Below, in pieces: positions 48,404-56,661 of a DNA stretch of 64,000 bases (position 1 is the stretch's first letter; every line of letters starts with the position of its first letter). The notes under the pieces were generated by a model. The model saw only the letters and a list, made by a program, of their open reading frames with translations. It made no database searches and was not told the origin of the DNA. The DNA is from an uncultured Pontibacter sp. (GTDB lineage: Bacteria > Bacteroidota > Bacteroidia > Cytophagales > Hymenobacteraceae), in NCBI RefSeq assembly GCF_947495565.1, contig NZ_CANLZM010000005.1, positions 1 to 64,000 on the forward strand. The letters are read 5' to 3'. A program made the position numbers and the translations under genes.

Positions 48404-49591
48404 ATGCAGAATAAAAATACAATCCGCGTAGCGCCGCACTCCGGCAACGTGGAAGCCGCCGTGCGTGGCCTGGGCTGGGAGTGGTGCGTAGAGGATGGCT
48501 GTGCCAACTATGTGCCCGGCGAAGCGGTGCTGCTGCCTGAGCAGGAAGCAGATGCTTTACTGGAAGCCGCCGGTACGCTCTACGAGATGATGGTAAATGC
48601 CATTCCGGATACACTTCCGGATGAATTCCTGAACGTGCTGGGCATTCCTGAAAACCTGTGGGAACTGGTGCGCCAGTCCTGGAACGACGACAGGCATTGG
48701 CACCTGTATGGCCGCTTCGACCTGGTACAGACACCGGAGGGGCCGAAGTTACTAGAGTTTAACGCTGACACCGCCACCTCGATACCTGAAACGGCCGTGG
48801 TGCAGTGGGCAAGCCTGGCTGCGGCCGGTAAAACCGATGCAAAGCAGTATTCCGGCCTGTACGAAGCCCTGGTGGAGCAGCTCCGCAGCTGGCGCATGCT
48901 AAACGACGACCTGGCTCCCGCGCTACTGTTAACTTATTTGGGCGGCAGTGCTGAAGATGAGGCCAATTGCGCGGTACTGGTACAGGCCGCTACAGAAGCC
49001 GGTTTCGAGCCGCATTTGTGTGCCGCAGAGGATATGGTCGTGTCTACGGAGGGTGCGGAGCGGGGCGTGTGGGCGCAGGTGGAGCAGGAGCAGTGGCGGC
49101 AGTTTCCGTTTCTGTTTAAGCTCCTGCCTTGGGAGCAGATTGCCTGGGAGGAGCCTGAGCTTTGCGACAGCCTTACAAAACTTGCCGCTACCCGCACGGT
49201 CATGGTTGCTAACCCGGCTTATACCTTGTTGTTTCAGAGCAAAGGCATGCTGGCCTGGCTCTGGAAAGCGTACCCGTACCATCCTTTGCTTTTAGAAACT
49301 GACCTTTCGCCCATCACTGGCAAGTATATCCGCAAACCATACTTTGGCCGCGAGGGGCAAAGCGTAGAGGTAGTGGACCGCGTGCCGGTAACAAAAATAG
49401 CCGGCGAGTACGACGGGCAGCAGCAGGTATACCAGCGCTGGGTAGACCTGCCCGAAGACAGTAAAGGCTACCAGTACCAGGCTGGCGTGTTCTGGGCCGG
49501 AGAAGGCTGCGCCATCGGTTACAGGAGAGAAAAAGGCATCATCACCAATTTATCGCAGTTTGTGCCGCATTTGGTGGAGGAGATATTGTAA
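48404..49591 (+). CDS. Glutathionylspermidine synthase family protein (YgiC/YjfC type)
   Basis: 395 residues, the size of the C-terminal ATP-grasp synthetase domain without the amidase. LLEFNADTATSIPE near residue 107-120 and KLLPWEQIAWEE are typical; KPYFGREGQSVEV is the C-terminal nucleotide-binding part. Bona fide enzymes link glutathione to spermidine, but stand-alone YgiC homologues have no proven substrate. Cotranscribed with the YgiB-like lipoprotein and probably with the methionine aminopeptidase 11 bases later. Confidence 0.88.
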   Translation: MQNKNTIRVAPHSGNVEAAVRGLGWEWCVEDGCANYVPGEAVLLPEQEADALLEAAGTLYEMMVNAIPDTLPDEFLNVLGIPENLWELVRQSWNDDRHWHLYGRFDLVQTPEGPKLLEFNADTATSIPETAVVQWASLAAAGKTDAKQYSGLYEALVEQLRSWRMLNDDLAPALLLTYLGGSAEDEANCAVLVQAATEAGFEPHLCAAEDMVVSTEGAERGVWAQVEQEQWRQFPFLFKLLPWEQIAWEEPELCDSLTKLAATRTVMVANPAYTLLFQSKGMLAWLWKAYPYHPLLLETDLSPITGKYIRKPYFGREGQSVEVVDRVPVTKIAGEYDGQQQVYQRWVDLPEDSKGYQYQAGVFWAGEGCAIGYRREKGIITNLSQFVPHLVEEIL

Positions 49592-49602
49592 AACAAAAGA
49601 AC

Positions 49603-50361
49603 ATGATAGTAGAATCAGAAGCAGACCTGCAAGGGATAATGAAAGTAAGTGAAGCCGTTGCCGTTACGCTCCGAAAAATGCGAGAGTATACTCGTGTAGG
49701 TATCACTACTAAAGAGCTGGATGAGTACGGCAATAAAATACTGGAAGAATTTGGAGCCAAATCTGCGCCTAAATCGGAGTACGATTTTCCTGGTTATACT
49801 TGTATCAGCGTCAACAACGAGGCTGCGCATGGTATTCCTTCCGAAACCACGGTGCTGAAAGAGGGTGATTTAGTTAACATTGATGTATCGGCCGAGCTAA
49901 ATGGCTACTATGCTGACAATGGCGGCTCTTTCATACTTGGCGAGGATGTGCATGGCTTGAGCAAGTTAGTGGAGGCCTCTGTAAATGCTTTGCATAAGGC
50001 GCTGAAAGAGATCAAAGGCGGAAAAAAAATCTCCGAGATAGGAAGGATTATTGAAACAGAAGCCAAAAAGAACGGCTTTAAAGTGATCAAGAACCTGGTA
50101 GGCCACGGAGTAGGCAGAAGCCTGCACGAGGCGCCAGACGAAATCCCGAACTTCTACGATAAAGACAATACACAGCGGTTCCGCAAAAACAGCGTGGTAG
50201 CCGTAGAGACTTTCATCTCTACCAAAGGCAGCTATACGCACGAAAAAGGCGATGGCTGGACGTTATTGGCTGATAAAGGCGGCTACGTGGCGCAGCACGA
50301 GCACTCTATACTTATTACAGACGGGGAGCCGATTACCCTGACGAAGGAAAATGGGATTTGA
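49603..50361 (+). CDS. map: Type I methionine aminopeptidase
   Basis: 252 residues; removes the initiator methionine. Metal ligands of the pita-bread fold are in NIDVSAELNGYYADNGGSF (two Asp), NLVGHGVGRSLHE (His) and AVETF, QHEHSI (Glu). N-terminal VNNEAAHGIP is the usual His-containing strand. The N-terminal sequence differs from the typical Bacteroidota Map, so a second housekeeping copy may exist elsewhere. Ends the ygiBC-like operon. Confidence 0.93.
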   Translation: MIVESEADLQGIMKVSEAVAVTLRKMREYTRVGITTKELDEYGNKILEEFGAKSAPKSEYDFPGYTCISVNNEAAHGIPSETTVLKEGDLVNIDVSAELNGYYADNGGSFILGEDVHGLSKLVEASVNALHKALKEIKGGKKISEIGRIIETEAKKNGFKVIKNLVGHGVGRSLHEAPDEIPNFYDKDNTQRFRKNSVVAVETFISTKGSYTHEKGDGWTLLADKGGYVAQHEHSILITDGEPITLTKENGI

Positions 50362-50388
50362 GTTTTAGTAGAGCGCATTAACAGGTTT

Positions 50389-50431
50389 ATCCCGATATCT
50401 TCAACACAAAAGATATTGGGATTTTGTTTTC
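50389..50431 (+). terminator. Terminator after map
   Basis: Thirteen-pair stem (50389-50401 with 50410-50422, one G-U) followed by TTTGTTTT. Separates the map operon from nuoH. Confidence 0.85.
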
Positions 50432-50449
50432 ATCAAGTCCTGCCTGCAT

Positions 50450-50474
50450 AATTCTTAATTCAGAATTCTTAATT
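50450..50474 (+). repeat. Direct repeat AATTCTTAATT
   Basis: Two copies (50450-50460 and 50464-50474) immediately upstream of the nuoH promoter. Confidence 0.6.
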
Positions 50475-50489
50475 AACTACAGTTTGCCC

Positions 50490-50497
50490 TACCTTTG
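50490..50497 (+). promoter_or_regulatory. -7 box TACCTTTG of nuoH
   Basis: Exact TAnnTTTG, 20 bases before the nuoH ATG. It makes nuoH the first gene of its transcript. Confidence 0.55.
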
Positions 50498-50517
50498 CAC
50501 GAACAAAACGAACGCCT

Positions 50518-51621
50518 ATGCTTGCTTTTCTGCTGACTTTGGGGGCTCTGCTGGGAGTGGTGATAGTGCTGGCTTATGCCGAGCGCAAAGTAGCCGCTTT
50601 TATGCAAGACCGCATGGGGCCTACCGAGGCGGGCCCGCAAGGTTCGCTGCAGGCCGTGGCCGACGTGCTGAAGCTGCTGCAGAAAGAAGACATCATACCT
50701 GCCGCGGCCGATAAAAAGCTGTTTAAGCTGGCTCCCATCCTCATTTTTGCCGCTGTGTTTGCTGGCTTTGCCGTAATTCCGTTTGCGCCGGCGCTAGTGC
50801 CGGCTGGTATTGGCATTGGCGTGTTTTACCTGCTGGCCGTGGTGTCTTTGGATGTGGTGGGGCTGCTGATGGCGGGCTGGGGCTCAAATAACAAGTATGC
50901 CATGCTGGGCGCTATGCGCTCGGTGGCACAAATCGTGTCGTATGAGATTCCGGCCGGGTTGGCCATACTTTCTGCCGTCATGATTTGTCAGTCGCTTGAC
51001 TTTCAGGAGATCAGTTATCAGCAGGGCGCGCTCATGAACCAGTTTCCGGGGATGGAGTACGACATGAACTGGCTATTCGGCATAAGGGAGCTTGGCATCA
51101 ATACAACAACGATAGGCGGCATCACCACCTGGAACATTTTCCGGGCACCTATACTTCTGGTGAGCTTTATAATATACTTCATTGCCTCACTGGCCGAGAG
51201 CAACCGTGCCCCTTTCGACATACCGGAAGCCGAGTCTGAGTTGGTGGCGGGTTTCCATGTAGAGTATTCCGGTTTCCGGTTTGCCGTGCTGTTTTTGGCA
51301 GAGTATAGTATGATGGTGCTGGTGTGCCTGGTGGCGGTTATACTTTTCCTGGGCAGCTGGAACACGCCTTTGCCAAACATCGGGCCGGTTAGCCTAGCTT
51401 ATTGGACAAGCGGAACTGTAGGTGAACTCTCTAGTATACTTTGGGGGATTTTCTGGCTGCTGAGCAAAACATTTGTGCTGCTGTTCCTGCAGTTGCAGCT
51501 CCGCTGGACGTATCCGCGCCTGCGCGTAGACCAACTCATGCACCTGTGCTGGAAAGTGCTAACGCCCGTTGCGCTGGTTGTTGTGCTGCTGGCCGGCATC
51601 TGGCGGATGTTAATGATATGA
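50518..51621 (+). CDS. nuoH: NADH-quinone oxidoreductase subunit H
   Basis: 367 residues, eight or more helices. Complex I membrane subunit forming the quinone-site interface. Landmarks: [41 protein letters not shown] and [25 protein letters not shown]. First of the split nuo cluster; its own promoter lies upstream and a 21-bp hairpin separates it from nuoI. Confidence 0.96.
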   Translation: MLAFLLTLGALLGVVIVLAYAERKVAAFMQDRMGPTEAGPQGSLQAVADVLKLLQKEDIIPAAADKKLFKLAPILIFAAVFAGFAVIPFAPALVPAGIGIGVFYLLAVVSLDVVGLLMAGWGSNNKYAMLGAMRSVAQIVSYEIPAGLAILSAVMICQSLDFQEISYQQGALMNQFPGMEYDMNWLFGIRELGINTTTIGGITTWNIFRAPILLVSFIIYFIASLAESNRAPFDIPEAESELVAGFHVEYSGFRFAVLFLAEYSMMVLVCLVAVILFLGSWNTPLPNIGPVSLAYWTSGTVGELSSILWGIFWLLSKTFVLLFLQLQLRWTYPRLRVDQLMHLCWKVLTPVALVVVLLAGIWRMLMI

Positions 51622-51626
51622 TATAG

Positions 51627-51684
51627 TTAAAAGTTAAGAGTTATGAGTTAAAAGTGATTTTGGCTCATAACTCTTAACTTTTAA
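51627..51684. repeat. 21-bp perfect inverted repeat between nuoH and nuoI
   Basis: Arms 51627-51647 and 51664-51684 pair without mismatch around a 16-base loop; AT-rich (based on AAGTTAAGAGTTATGAG). Lies between two genes of one operon, so it may process or stabilise mRNA, or be a small palindromic repeat. Confidence 0.8.
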
Positions 51685-51701
51685 TTCTTAACTCGAACGA
51701 A

Positions 51702-52295
51702 GTGAGAAATAATACAACTGGTTTCTGGTACGTGGTGAAGTCGCTGCTGAGCGGGCTGCGGCTGACCTGGAGCCACTTCCGGAAAGCCAACAAGCGCCGC
51801 ACGCCAGAGTATGTGTCGGATGCGAATTACTTTAAGCAGGATGATGGTCTGGTTACGCTCAAGTATCCGTACGAGGCTATTCCTGTGCCTGATAACGGCC
51901 GTTACCGCCTGCACAACGAGATAGACGACTGCATTGTCTGCGACCTTTGCGCCAAGATCTGTCCGGTAAACTGCATCACCATCGACTCTGTGAAAGCCAC
52001 CGAGGACATCGGCACGACTTCCGACGGCACCAAAAAACGGCTCTACGCGCCAACCTTCGACATTGATATGGCCAAGTGCTGCTACTGTGGCCTCTGCACC
52101 ACCGTTTGCCCCACCGACTGCCTCACCATGACGCCCGTGTACGACTTCTCGGAAGTAGACATCAAAAACATGGTATACCACTTTACAGACCTAAGCCCGG
52201 AGCAGGCCGAAGAGAAGAAACAGCTTTTCGCCAAACAGCAGGAGGAAATGGCAGCCGCCAAAGCCGCGGCGTTGGCAGCCAGGAAGAAGGGGTGA
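51702..52295 (+). CDS. nuoI: NADH-quinone oxidoreductase subunit I
   Basis: 197 residues from a GTG start; no better ATG exists near the conserved N-terminus. Two 4Fe-4S clusters: CIVCDLCAKICPVNC and CCYCGLCTTVCPTDC. Carries electrons from the peripheral arm towards the quinone. The C-terminus is an Ala/Lys/Glu-rich helical tail. Confidence 0.96.
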   Translation: MRNNTTGFWYVVKSLLSGLRLTWSHFRKANKRRTPEYVSDANYFKQDDGLVTLKYPYEAIPVPDNGRYRLHNEIDDCIVCDLCAKICPVNCITIDSVKATEDIGTTSDGTKKRLYAPTFDIDMAKCCYCGLCTTVCPTDCLTMTPVYDFSEVDIKNMVYHFTDLSPEQAEEKKQLFAKQQEEMAAAKAAALAARKKG

Positions 52296-52401
52296 TAATT
52301 ATATTGATGTATTGTTGAAAGCACCACTTTGTGTTTAAAAAGTCTTTTCGTGCTTCTGTAATGTAAAAGGGACAAACGGACGCTTGCGCCAGATATATAA
52401 A

Positions 52402-53415
52402 ATGCAGTTGCCAGAAATAAAGCACCTCTCCGTTATCGACTCTTTAAGAGGTGTGGCTGCACTAATGGTTTGCCTGTTTCACTTTATTTCATCAAATGCC
52501 CTTTTTGAGCAGGAACCGGTGAACGATTTTTTCTCTTGTGGGAAGTATGGCGTGCCGATGTTTTTTGTGATCAGCGGCACAGTCATCACACTTTCGCTTC
52601 TCAAGTCCGGGTATCAGCTGAAGCATTTTGGCAGCTACTTATTAAAAAGGATTATCCGGATTGAGCCGCCGTATTTGGTGGCTTTGCTGCTTACCGTAGC
52701 ATACATGTATGCCCGGGAACTGGTGCCGGGTGCCACTCCCGTAGACTTGCGCCCCAGCGCGAAAGAGCTGCTGCTGCATGTGGGCTACCTGGTTGGGTTC
52801 TTTGAAGGCGTGAGGTGGGTAAACCCCGTGTTCTGGACACTAGCCATTGAATTTCAGTTTTACCTGTTTATGGCGCTGATCGGCCCCATGCTTTTAGGGC
52901 AGATGGCAGGCAGGTGGGCTATACTTGTCATCGGGCTTATTCTTCCGGTCCTATTTCCGGGTTTGGGCCACCTTATAGATTGGCTGCCTTTGTTTTTTAT
53001 GGGAATAGCGGTGGCACTGAGGCTCACAAACCACATCAGCTTAACGGAATTTATACTTGTTTTAGGCGGATGTAGCCTCTCGGGAGTGATAGTGCTTGGT
53101 TACCCAGATGTAATTTTCGCGCTGCTGACGGCACTGGTTATCCTGCTGTTCCCGTTCGCGAAAAGCGCTGTCGGAAGCTTTTTTGGGCGCATTTCATACG
53201 CTTTATACTTGCTGCATGCTATTACCGGGGCTGTGTTTATCAATTTGGTTGCAAAATTTACAGATTCCGACGTGCTAAATGTGCTGCTAGTAGCGATTGG
53301 GTTGCTGCTTTCCATACTTGTAGCTCATTTTTTCTACAGATGGGTAGAACGGCCTTCGCTGCGTAAATCAAAGCAAATAAAACTGGGCGGCAGGAGAGGA
53401 GCCGTTGCCAGATAA
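52402..53415 (+). CDS. Membrane acyltransferase (acyltransferase_3 / OafA type)
   Basis: 337 residues from ATG 52402; a TTG further upstream is in frame. About ten helices. The first motif, SVIDSLRGVAALMVCLFHF, has the R-G-x-A...H pattern of family 3 acyltransferases; YGVPMFFVISG is the second. Such enzymes O-acylate surface glycans. It lies between nuoI and nuoJ on the same strand, with 100 bases either side, and is unrelated to respiration by sequence. Confidence 0.88.
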   Translation: MQLPEIKHLSVIDSLRGVAALMVCLFHFISSNALFEQEPVNDFFSCGKYGVPMFFVISGTVITLSLLKSGYQLKHFGSYLLKRIIRIEPPYLVALLLTVAYMYARELVPGATPVDLRPSAKELLLHVGYLVGFFEGVRWVNPVFWTLAIEFQFYLFMALIGPMLLGQMAGRWAILVIGLILPVLFPGLGHLIDWLPLFFMGIAVALRLTNHISLTEFILVLGGCSLSGVIVLGYPDVIFALLTALVILLFPFAKSAVGSFFGRISYALYLLHAITGAVFINLVAKFTDSDVLNVLLVAIGLLLSILVAHFFYRWVERPSLRKSKQIKLGGRRGAVAR

Positions 53416-53475
53416 TCTTGAAGTGATACGTTTCTGCAGGATTTTATACCTTTACATCAGGATTTAAAACAACGC

Positions 53476-53988
53476 ATGCTTTTCTACATCTTCGCCATAC
53501 TTGCCATACTTTCCGGTGCCTACATGGTGCTGACGCGCAACCTGCTGTATGCCGGTTTTTCGCTGTTGATAACGCTGCTAAGTATAGCTGGCATTTACGT
53601 GTTGCTGTTTGCCGATTTTATTGCCGTAACGCAGCTGATGGTGTACGTGGGCGGCGTGCTGGTGCTGCTCCTGTTCGGGATTATGCTCAGCAGCCGGGTG
53701 CATGATAAATCGGTGCTCTCGGAGAGCGTGAACAAAATTTGGGGTACGCTGGTGGCAGGGCTCATACTTGTCGGCCTGAGCTACGCCATCCTGAAAGCAA
53801 ACATAAGCACACTGCCTTGGCTGCAAACGACGCACCTGGATGTGCTGGGGCAACAGAAAAGCACGGTGCAACTAATCGGCATTAAACTGATGACGGACGT
53901 GGTAGTGCCTTTTGAGCTGGCCTCGCTGCTGCTGCTGATGGCCCTGATGGGCGCCGCATACATTGCCACGGATAAACAGAACGCATAA
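53476..53988 (+). CDS. nuoJ: NADH-quinone oxidoreductase subunit J
   Basis: 170 residues, five helices. GFSLLITLLSIAGIYVLLFADFIAVTQLMVYVGGVLVLLLFGIML includes the conserved pi-bulge helix of NuoJ. ATG 53476; a near -7 element TACCTTTA lies upstream. The stop is two bases before nuoK. Confidence 0.95.
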   Translation: MLFYIFAILAILSGAYMVLTRNLLYAGFSLLITLLSIAGIYVLLFADFIAVTQLMVYVGGVLVLLLFGIMLSSRVHDKSVLSESVNKIWGTLVAGLILVGLSYAILKANISTLPWLQTTHLDVLGQQKSTVQLIGIKLMTDVVVPFELASLLLLMALMGAAYIATDKQNA

Positions 53989-53990
53989 GT

Positions 53991-54305
53991 ATGGAGCTGA
54001 TTCCGCTAGAACATATTCTTTTATTGAGTGCCGCGCTGTTCAGCATCGGTATACTTGCCGTTATCACCAAGCGCCATGCGGTGGTGGTGCTGATGGGCAT
54101 TGAACTGATTTTTAACGCTGCCAACCTAAACCTGGTGGCCTTCAGCCGATACGACCCTTCGCTGCTGCAGGGGCAGCTGTTCTCGCTATTCGTGATTGTG
54201 GTGGCCGCAGCCGAGGCTGCCGTGGCCCTGGCCATTGTGCTGCGGGTATATCAGTATTTTAAAACAGCAAACCTGAACGAGGTTATAACAGCAGAGAACA
54301 AATAG
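53991..54305 (+). CDS. nuoK: NADH-quinone oxidoreductase subunit K
   Basis: 104 residues, three helices. The second and third helices carry the conserved glutamates in GIELIFNAANLNLVAFS and VVAAAEAAVALAIVLRVYQ. Proton-pumping subunit of complex I. Follows nuoJ by two bases. Confidence 0.96.
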   Translation: MELIPLEHILLLSAALFSIGILAVITKRHAVVVLMGIELIFNAANLNLVAFSRYDPSLLQGQLFSLFVIVVAAAEAAVALAIVLRVYQYFKTANLNEVITAENK

Positions 54306-54355
54306 CTTCCCGAAATCTGCCCTAAACTATACGTATTAGTTTAAGCCAATATATG

Positions 54356-54363
54356 TAACTTTG
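54356..54363 (+). promoter_or_regulatory. -7 box TAACTTTG upstream of nuoL
   Basis: Exact TAnnTTTG about 42 bases before the TTG start of nuoL; may give an internal transcript for nuoLMN. Confidence 0.45.
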
Positions 54364-54404
54364 CCCGCTGTTACGCAAAGCACCCTAACTCAACAGAAAG
54401 CACC

Positions 54405-56567
54405 TTGGAGCTAACCCAACTCTTACAGCCTTTGGCCGCCTCGCCCCAAACCACTGCCGCATTGGTTGTGCTGCTGCTGCCGCTGTTGGGTTTTTTGGTG
54501 CTGCTGCCCTTTGGCCGGCTGTTGCCGCGGCACGGCGATTGGCTGGGCATAGCGCTCACGGCAGGGGCATTTATACTTTCCGGCTGGCTCTTTTTAGAAA
54601 CCTGGAACGTAACCACCTTCCATAGCCGCACAACCTGGTTTAGCATGCCGGGCAGCTCCCTCACAGATTTTACGCTCGGTATTTTGCTGGATAACCTCAC
54701 CGTGCTGATGCTGGTGATCGTTACTTTTATCTCCCTGCTGGTACAGCTGTTTTCGGTACGCTACATGCACGCTGACAAAGGCTATAGCCGCTATTTTGCC
54801 TTCTTGGGCTTGTTTACGTTTAGCATGCTGGGTATCGTGCTGGTCGATAACCTGCTGTTGCTCTTTATGTTCTGGGAGCTGGTGGGCTTGTCGTCTTACC
54901 TGTTGATCGGGTTCTGGTTTCATAAGCCGGCTGCCGTGGCGGCAAACAAAAAAGCATTTCTCTTTAACCGCGTTGGCGATATCGGGTTGCTGCTCGGGCT
55001 ATTCGCATTTTATACTTACTTCCGAACCTTCGACCTCGAAACGCTGCGCACCCTGGTAGGCAGCGGCACCTGGGATGGCGGAAGCTTTATCGTAACCTAT
55101 ACTTTAAAAGGACAGCCCTGGCTCATAGAAATCGGTCCCACTTTCCTGACGCTGGCTGGCCTTGGCCTGTTTATGGGCTGTGTGGGGAAATCGGCGCAGT
55201 TTCCGTTGCAGGTTTGGTTACCCGATGCCATGCAGGGTCCCACGCCGGTTTCTGCACTGATACACGCCGCAACCATGGTGGCGGCTGGCGTATACTTAGT
55301 GGCCCGCTGCTATGCTTTCTTCACGCCGGACGCGCTTGTTGTTATTGCCTTAGTTGGCGCTGTTACAGCCTTAATCGGGGCGCTGGTAGCCCTTACGCAA
55401 AACGATATTAAAGCCGTGCTGGCCTTCTCCACAATCTCCCAGCTAGGGTATATGGTAATGGGCATGGGCACAGGCGCGCACAATGCCGCGCTTTTCCATT
55501 TAGCAACGCATGCCTTCTTTAAAGCAGCGCTTTTCCTAAATTCAGGCATCGTTATACACGCCATGCATCGTGGGCTGCACCACCATCACCTGCACCTCAA
55601 CGCACAGGATATCCGGAACATGGGTGGCCTGCGCAAAGCTCTGCCAGTAACATTTTATACCTATTTAGTAGCTACTGCCGCGCTGGTTGGCTTGCCGCTG
55701 TTTTCCGGGTTTCTGTCTAAAGATGCCATCCTTTCCGGGAGTTGGGCTTGGGCGCAGACCCTGGGTGGCGGAGCATACTTTCTGGTGCCGGTTATTGGGT
55801 TCACGGTGGTACTTCTCACAGCTTTTTACATGGCGCGGCACATGTGGTTTATCTTTTTCGGTGAGTTTAGGGCGCCTTTTTCGGTGCAGGACCTCCGCCT
55901 GAAGACAAGCCAGGAAGTGGAGCGCGTTATGCTTTGGCCGGTGATTGTGCTGGCTATACTTTCGCTGGGCATTTTCTTCTCGCTTAACCCGCTTAGCTTT
56001 GGCAGTAGCTGGTTACTGCAGGGTGTCGGCCTGGAAAACCTGACGAGCACATCCATACTTTCCAGCAGGCTGCTGGAGGCGGTGCACCTGCAGGACGAGG
56101 CAAACCATACCTTGCACCTGGTATTCGGCATACTTTCAACGTTGCTGGGCGCGGCCGGTATAAGCTGGGCGATCCTGAAGTATAGAAACAGGCCGGAGGC
56201 GCAACTGCTGCACGAAGAGCCGCAACTCGCAGCGGCGCGCCTGTCGCAACGCCACTTCTACCTGAACGAATTTTACGACAAAGCCTTTGTGCAGCCCTCG
56301 CTGGTGCTGGCCCGAGCCCTGTACCGCAACGACAAGCGCGTGATAGATTATGCCTTGAACAATGGCAGCAAAGCACTGGTGATTATAGCCAAAATTATGG
56401 CTTGGTTTGATCGCTGGGTAGTTGATGGGCTGGTGTGGCTGGTGGGTGCGCTCTCGAAGCTTGCCGGGCGGCTTGGCCGGGGCCTGCAAAACGGAAAGGT
56501 GCAGAGCTATTACGCTTACTCTTTGTTCGGATTTATTTTACTAATGCTATACATCATCCTGTTTTGA
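54405..56567 (+). CDS. nuoL: NADH-quinone oxidoreductase subunit L
   Basis: 720 residues from a TTG start. Antiporter-like proton channel with about 16 helices and the long amphipathic lateral helix near the C-terminus. Conserved WELVGLSSYLLIGFW (Glu), KSAQFPLQVWLPDAMQGPTPVSALIHAATMV (Lys and the HAAT motif), and KAALFLNSGIVIHAMH. Length is a bit above the common 610-660, with an extended C-terminal segment. Confidence 0.95.
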   Translation: MELTQLLQPLAASPQTTAALVVLLLPLLGFLVLLPFGRLLPRHGDWLGIALTAGAFILSGWLFLETWNVTTFHSRTTWFSMPGSSLTDFTLGILLDNLTVLMLVIVTFISLLVQLFSVRYMHADKGYSRYFAFLGLFTFSMLGIVLVDNLLLLFMFWELVGLSSYLLIGFWFHKPAAVAANKKAFLFNRVGDIGLLLGLFAFYTYFRTFDLETLRTLVGSGTWDGGSFIVTYTLKGQPWLIEIGPTFLTLAGLGLFMGCVGKSAQFPLQVWLPDAMQGPTPVSALIHAATMVAAGVYLVARCYAFFTPDALVVIALVGAVTALIGALVALTQNDIKAVLAFSTISQLGYMVMGMGTGAHNAALFHLATHAFFKAALFLNSGIVIHAMHRGLHHHHLHLNAQDIRNMGGLRKALPVTFYTYLVATAALVGLPLFSGFLSKDAILSGSWAWAQTLGGGAYFLVPVIGFTVVLLTAFYMARHMWFIFFGEFRAPFSVQDLRLKTSQEVERVMLWPVIVLAILSLGIFFSLNPLSFGSSWLLQGVGLENLTSTSILSSRLLEAVHLQDEANHTLHLVFGILSTLLGAAGISWAILKYRNRPEAQLLHEEPQLAAARLSQRHFYLNEFYDKAFVQPSLVLARALYRNDKRVIDYALNNGSKALVIIAKIMAWFDRWVVDGLVWLVGALSKLAGRLGRGLQNGKVQSYYAYSLFGFILLMLYIILF

Positions 56568-56661
56568 TGGTACCTTTGAGATCAGGTTTTAGCGGCTTAA
56601 AGGATAGGTGGATTTGATATCCCGGCTTTTAAAAACAATCAGTAATTAACAAGCAACAGCG

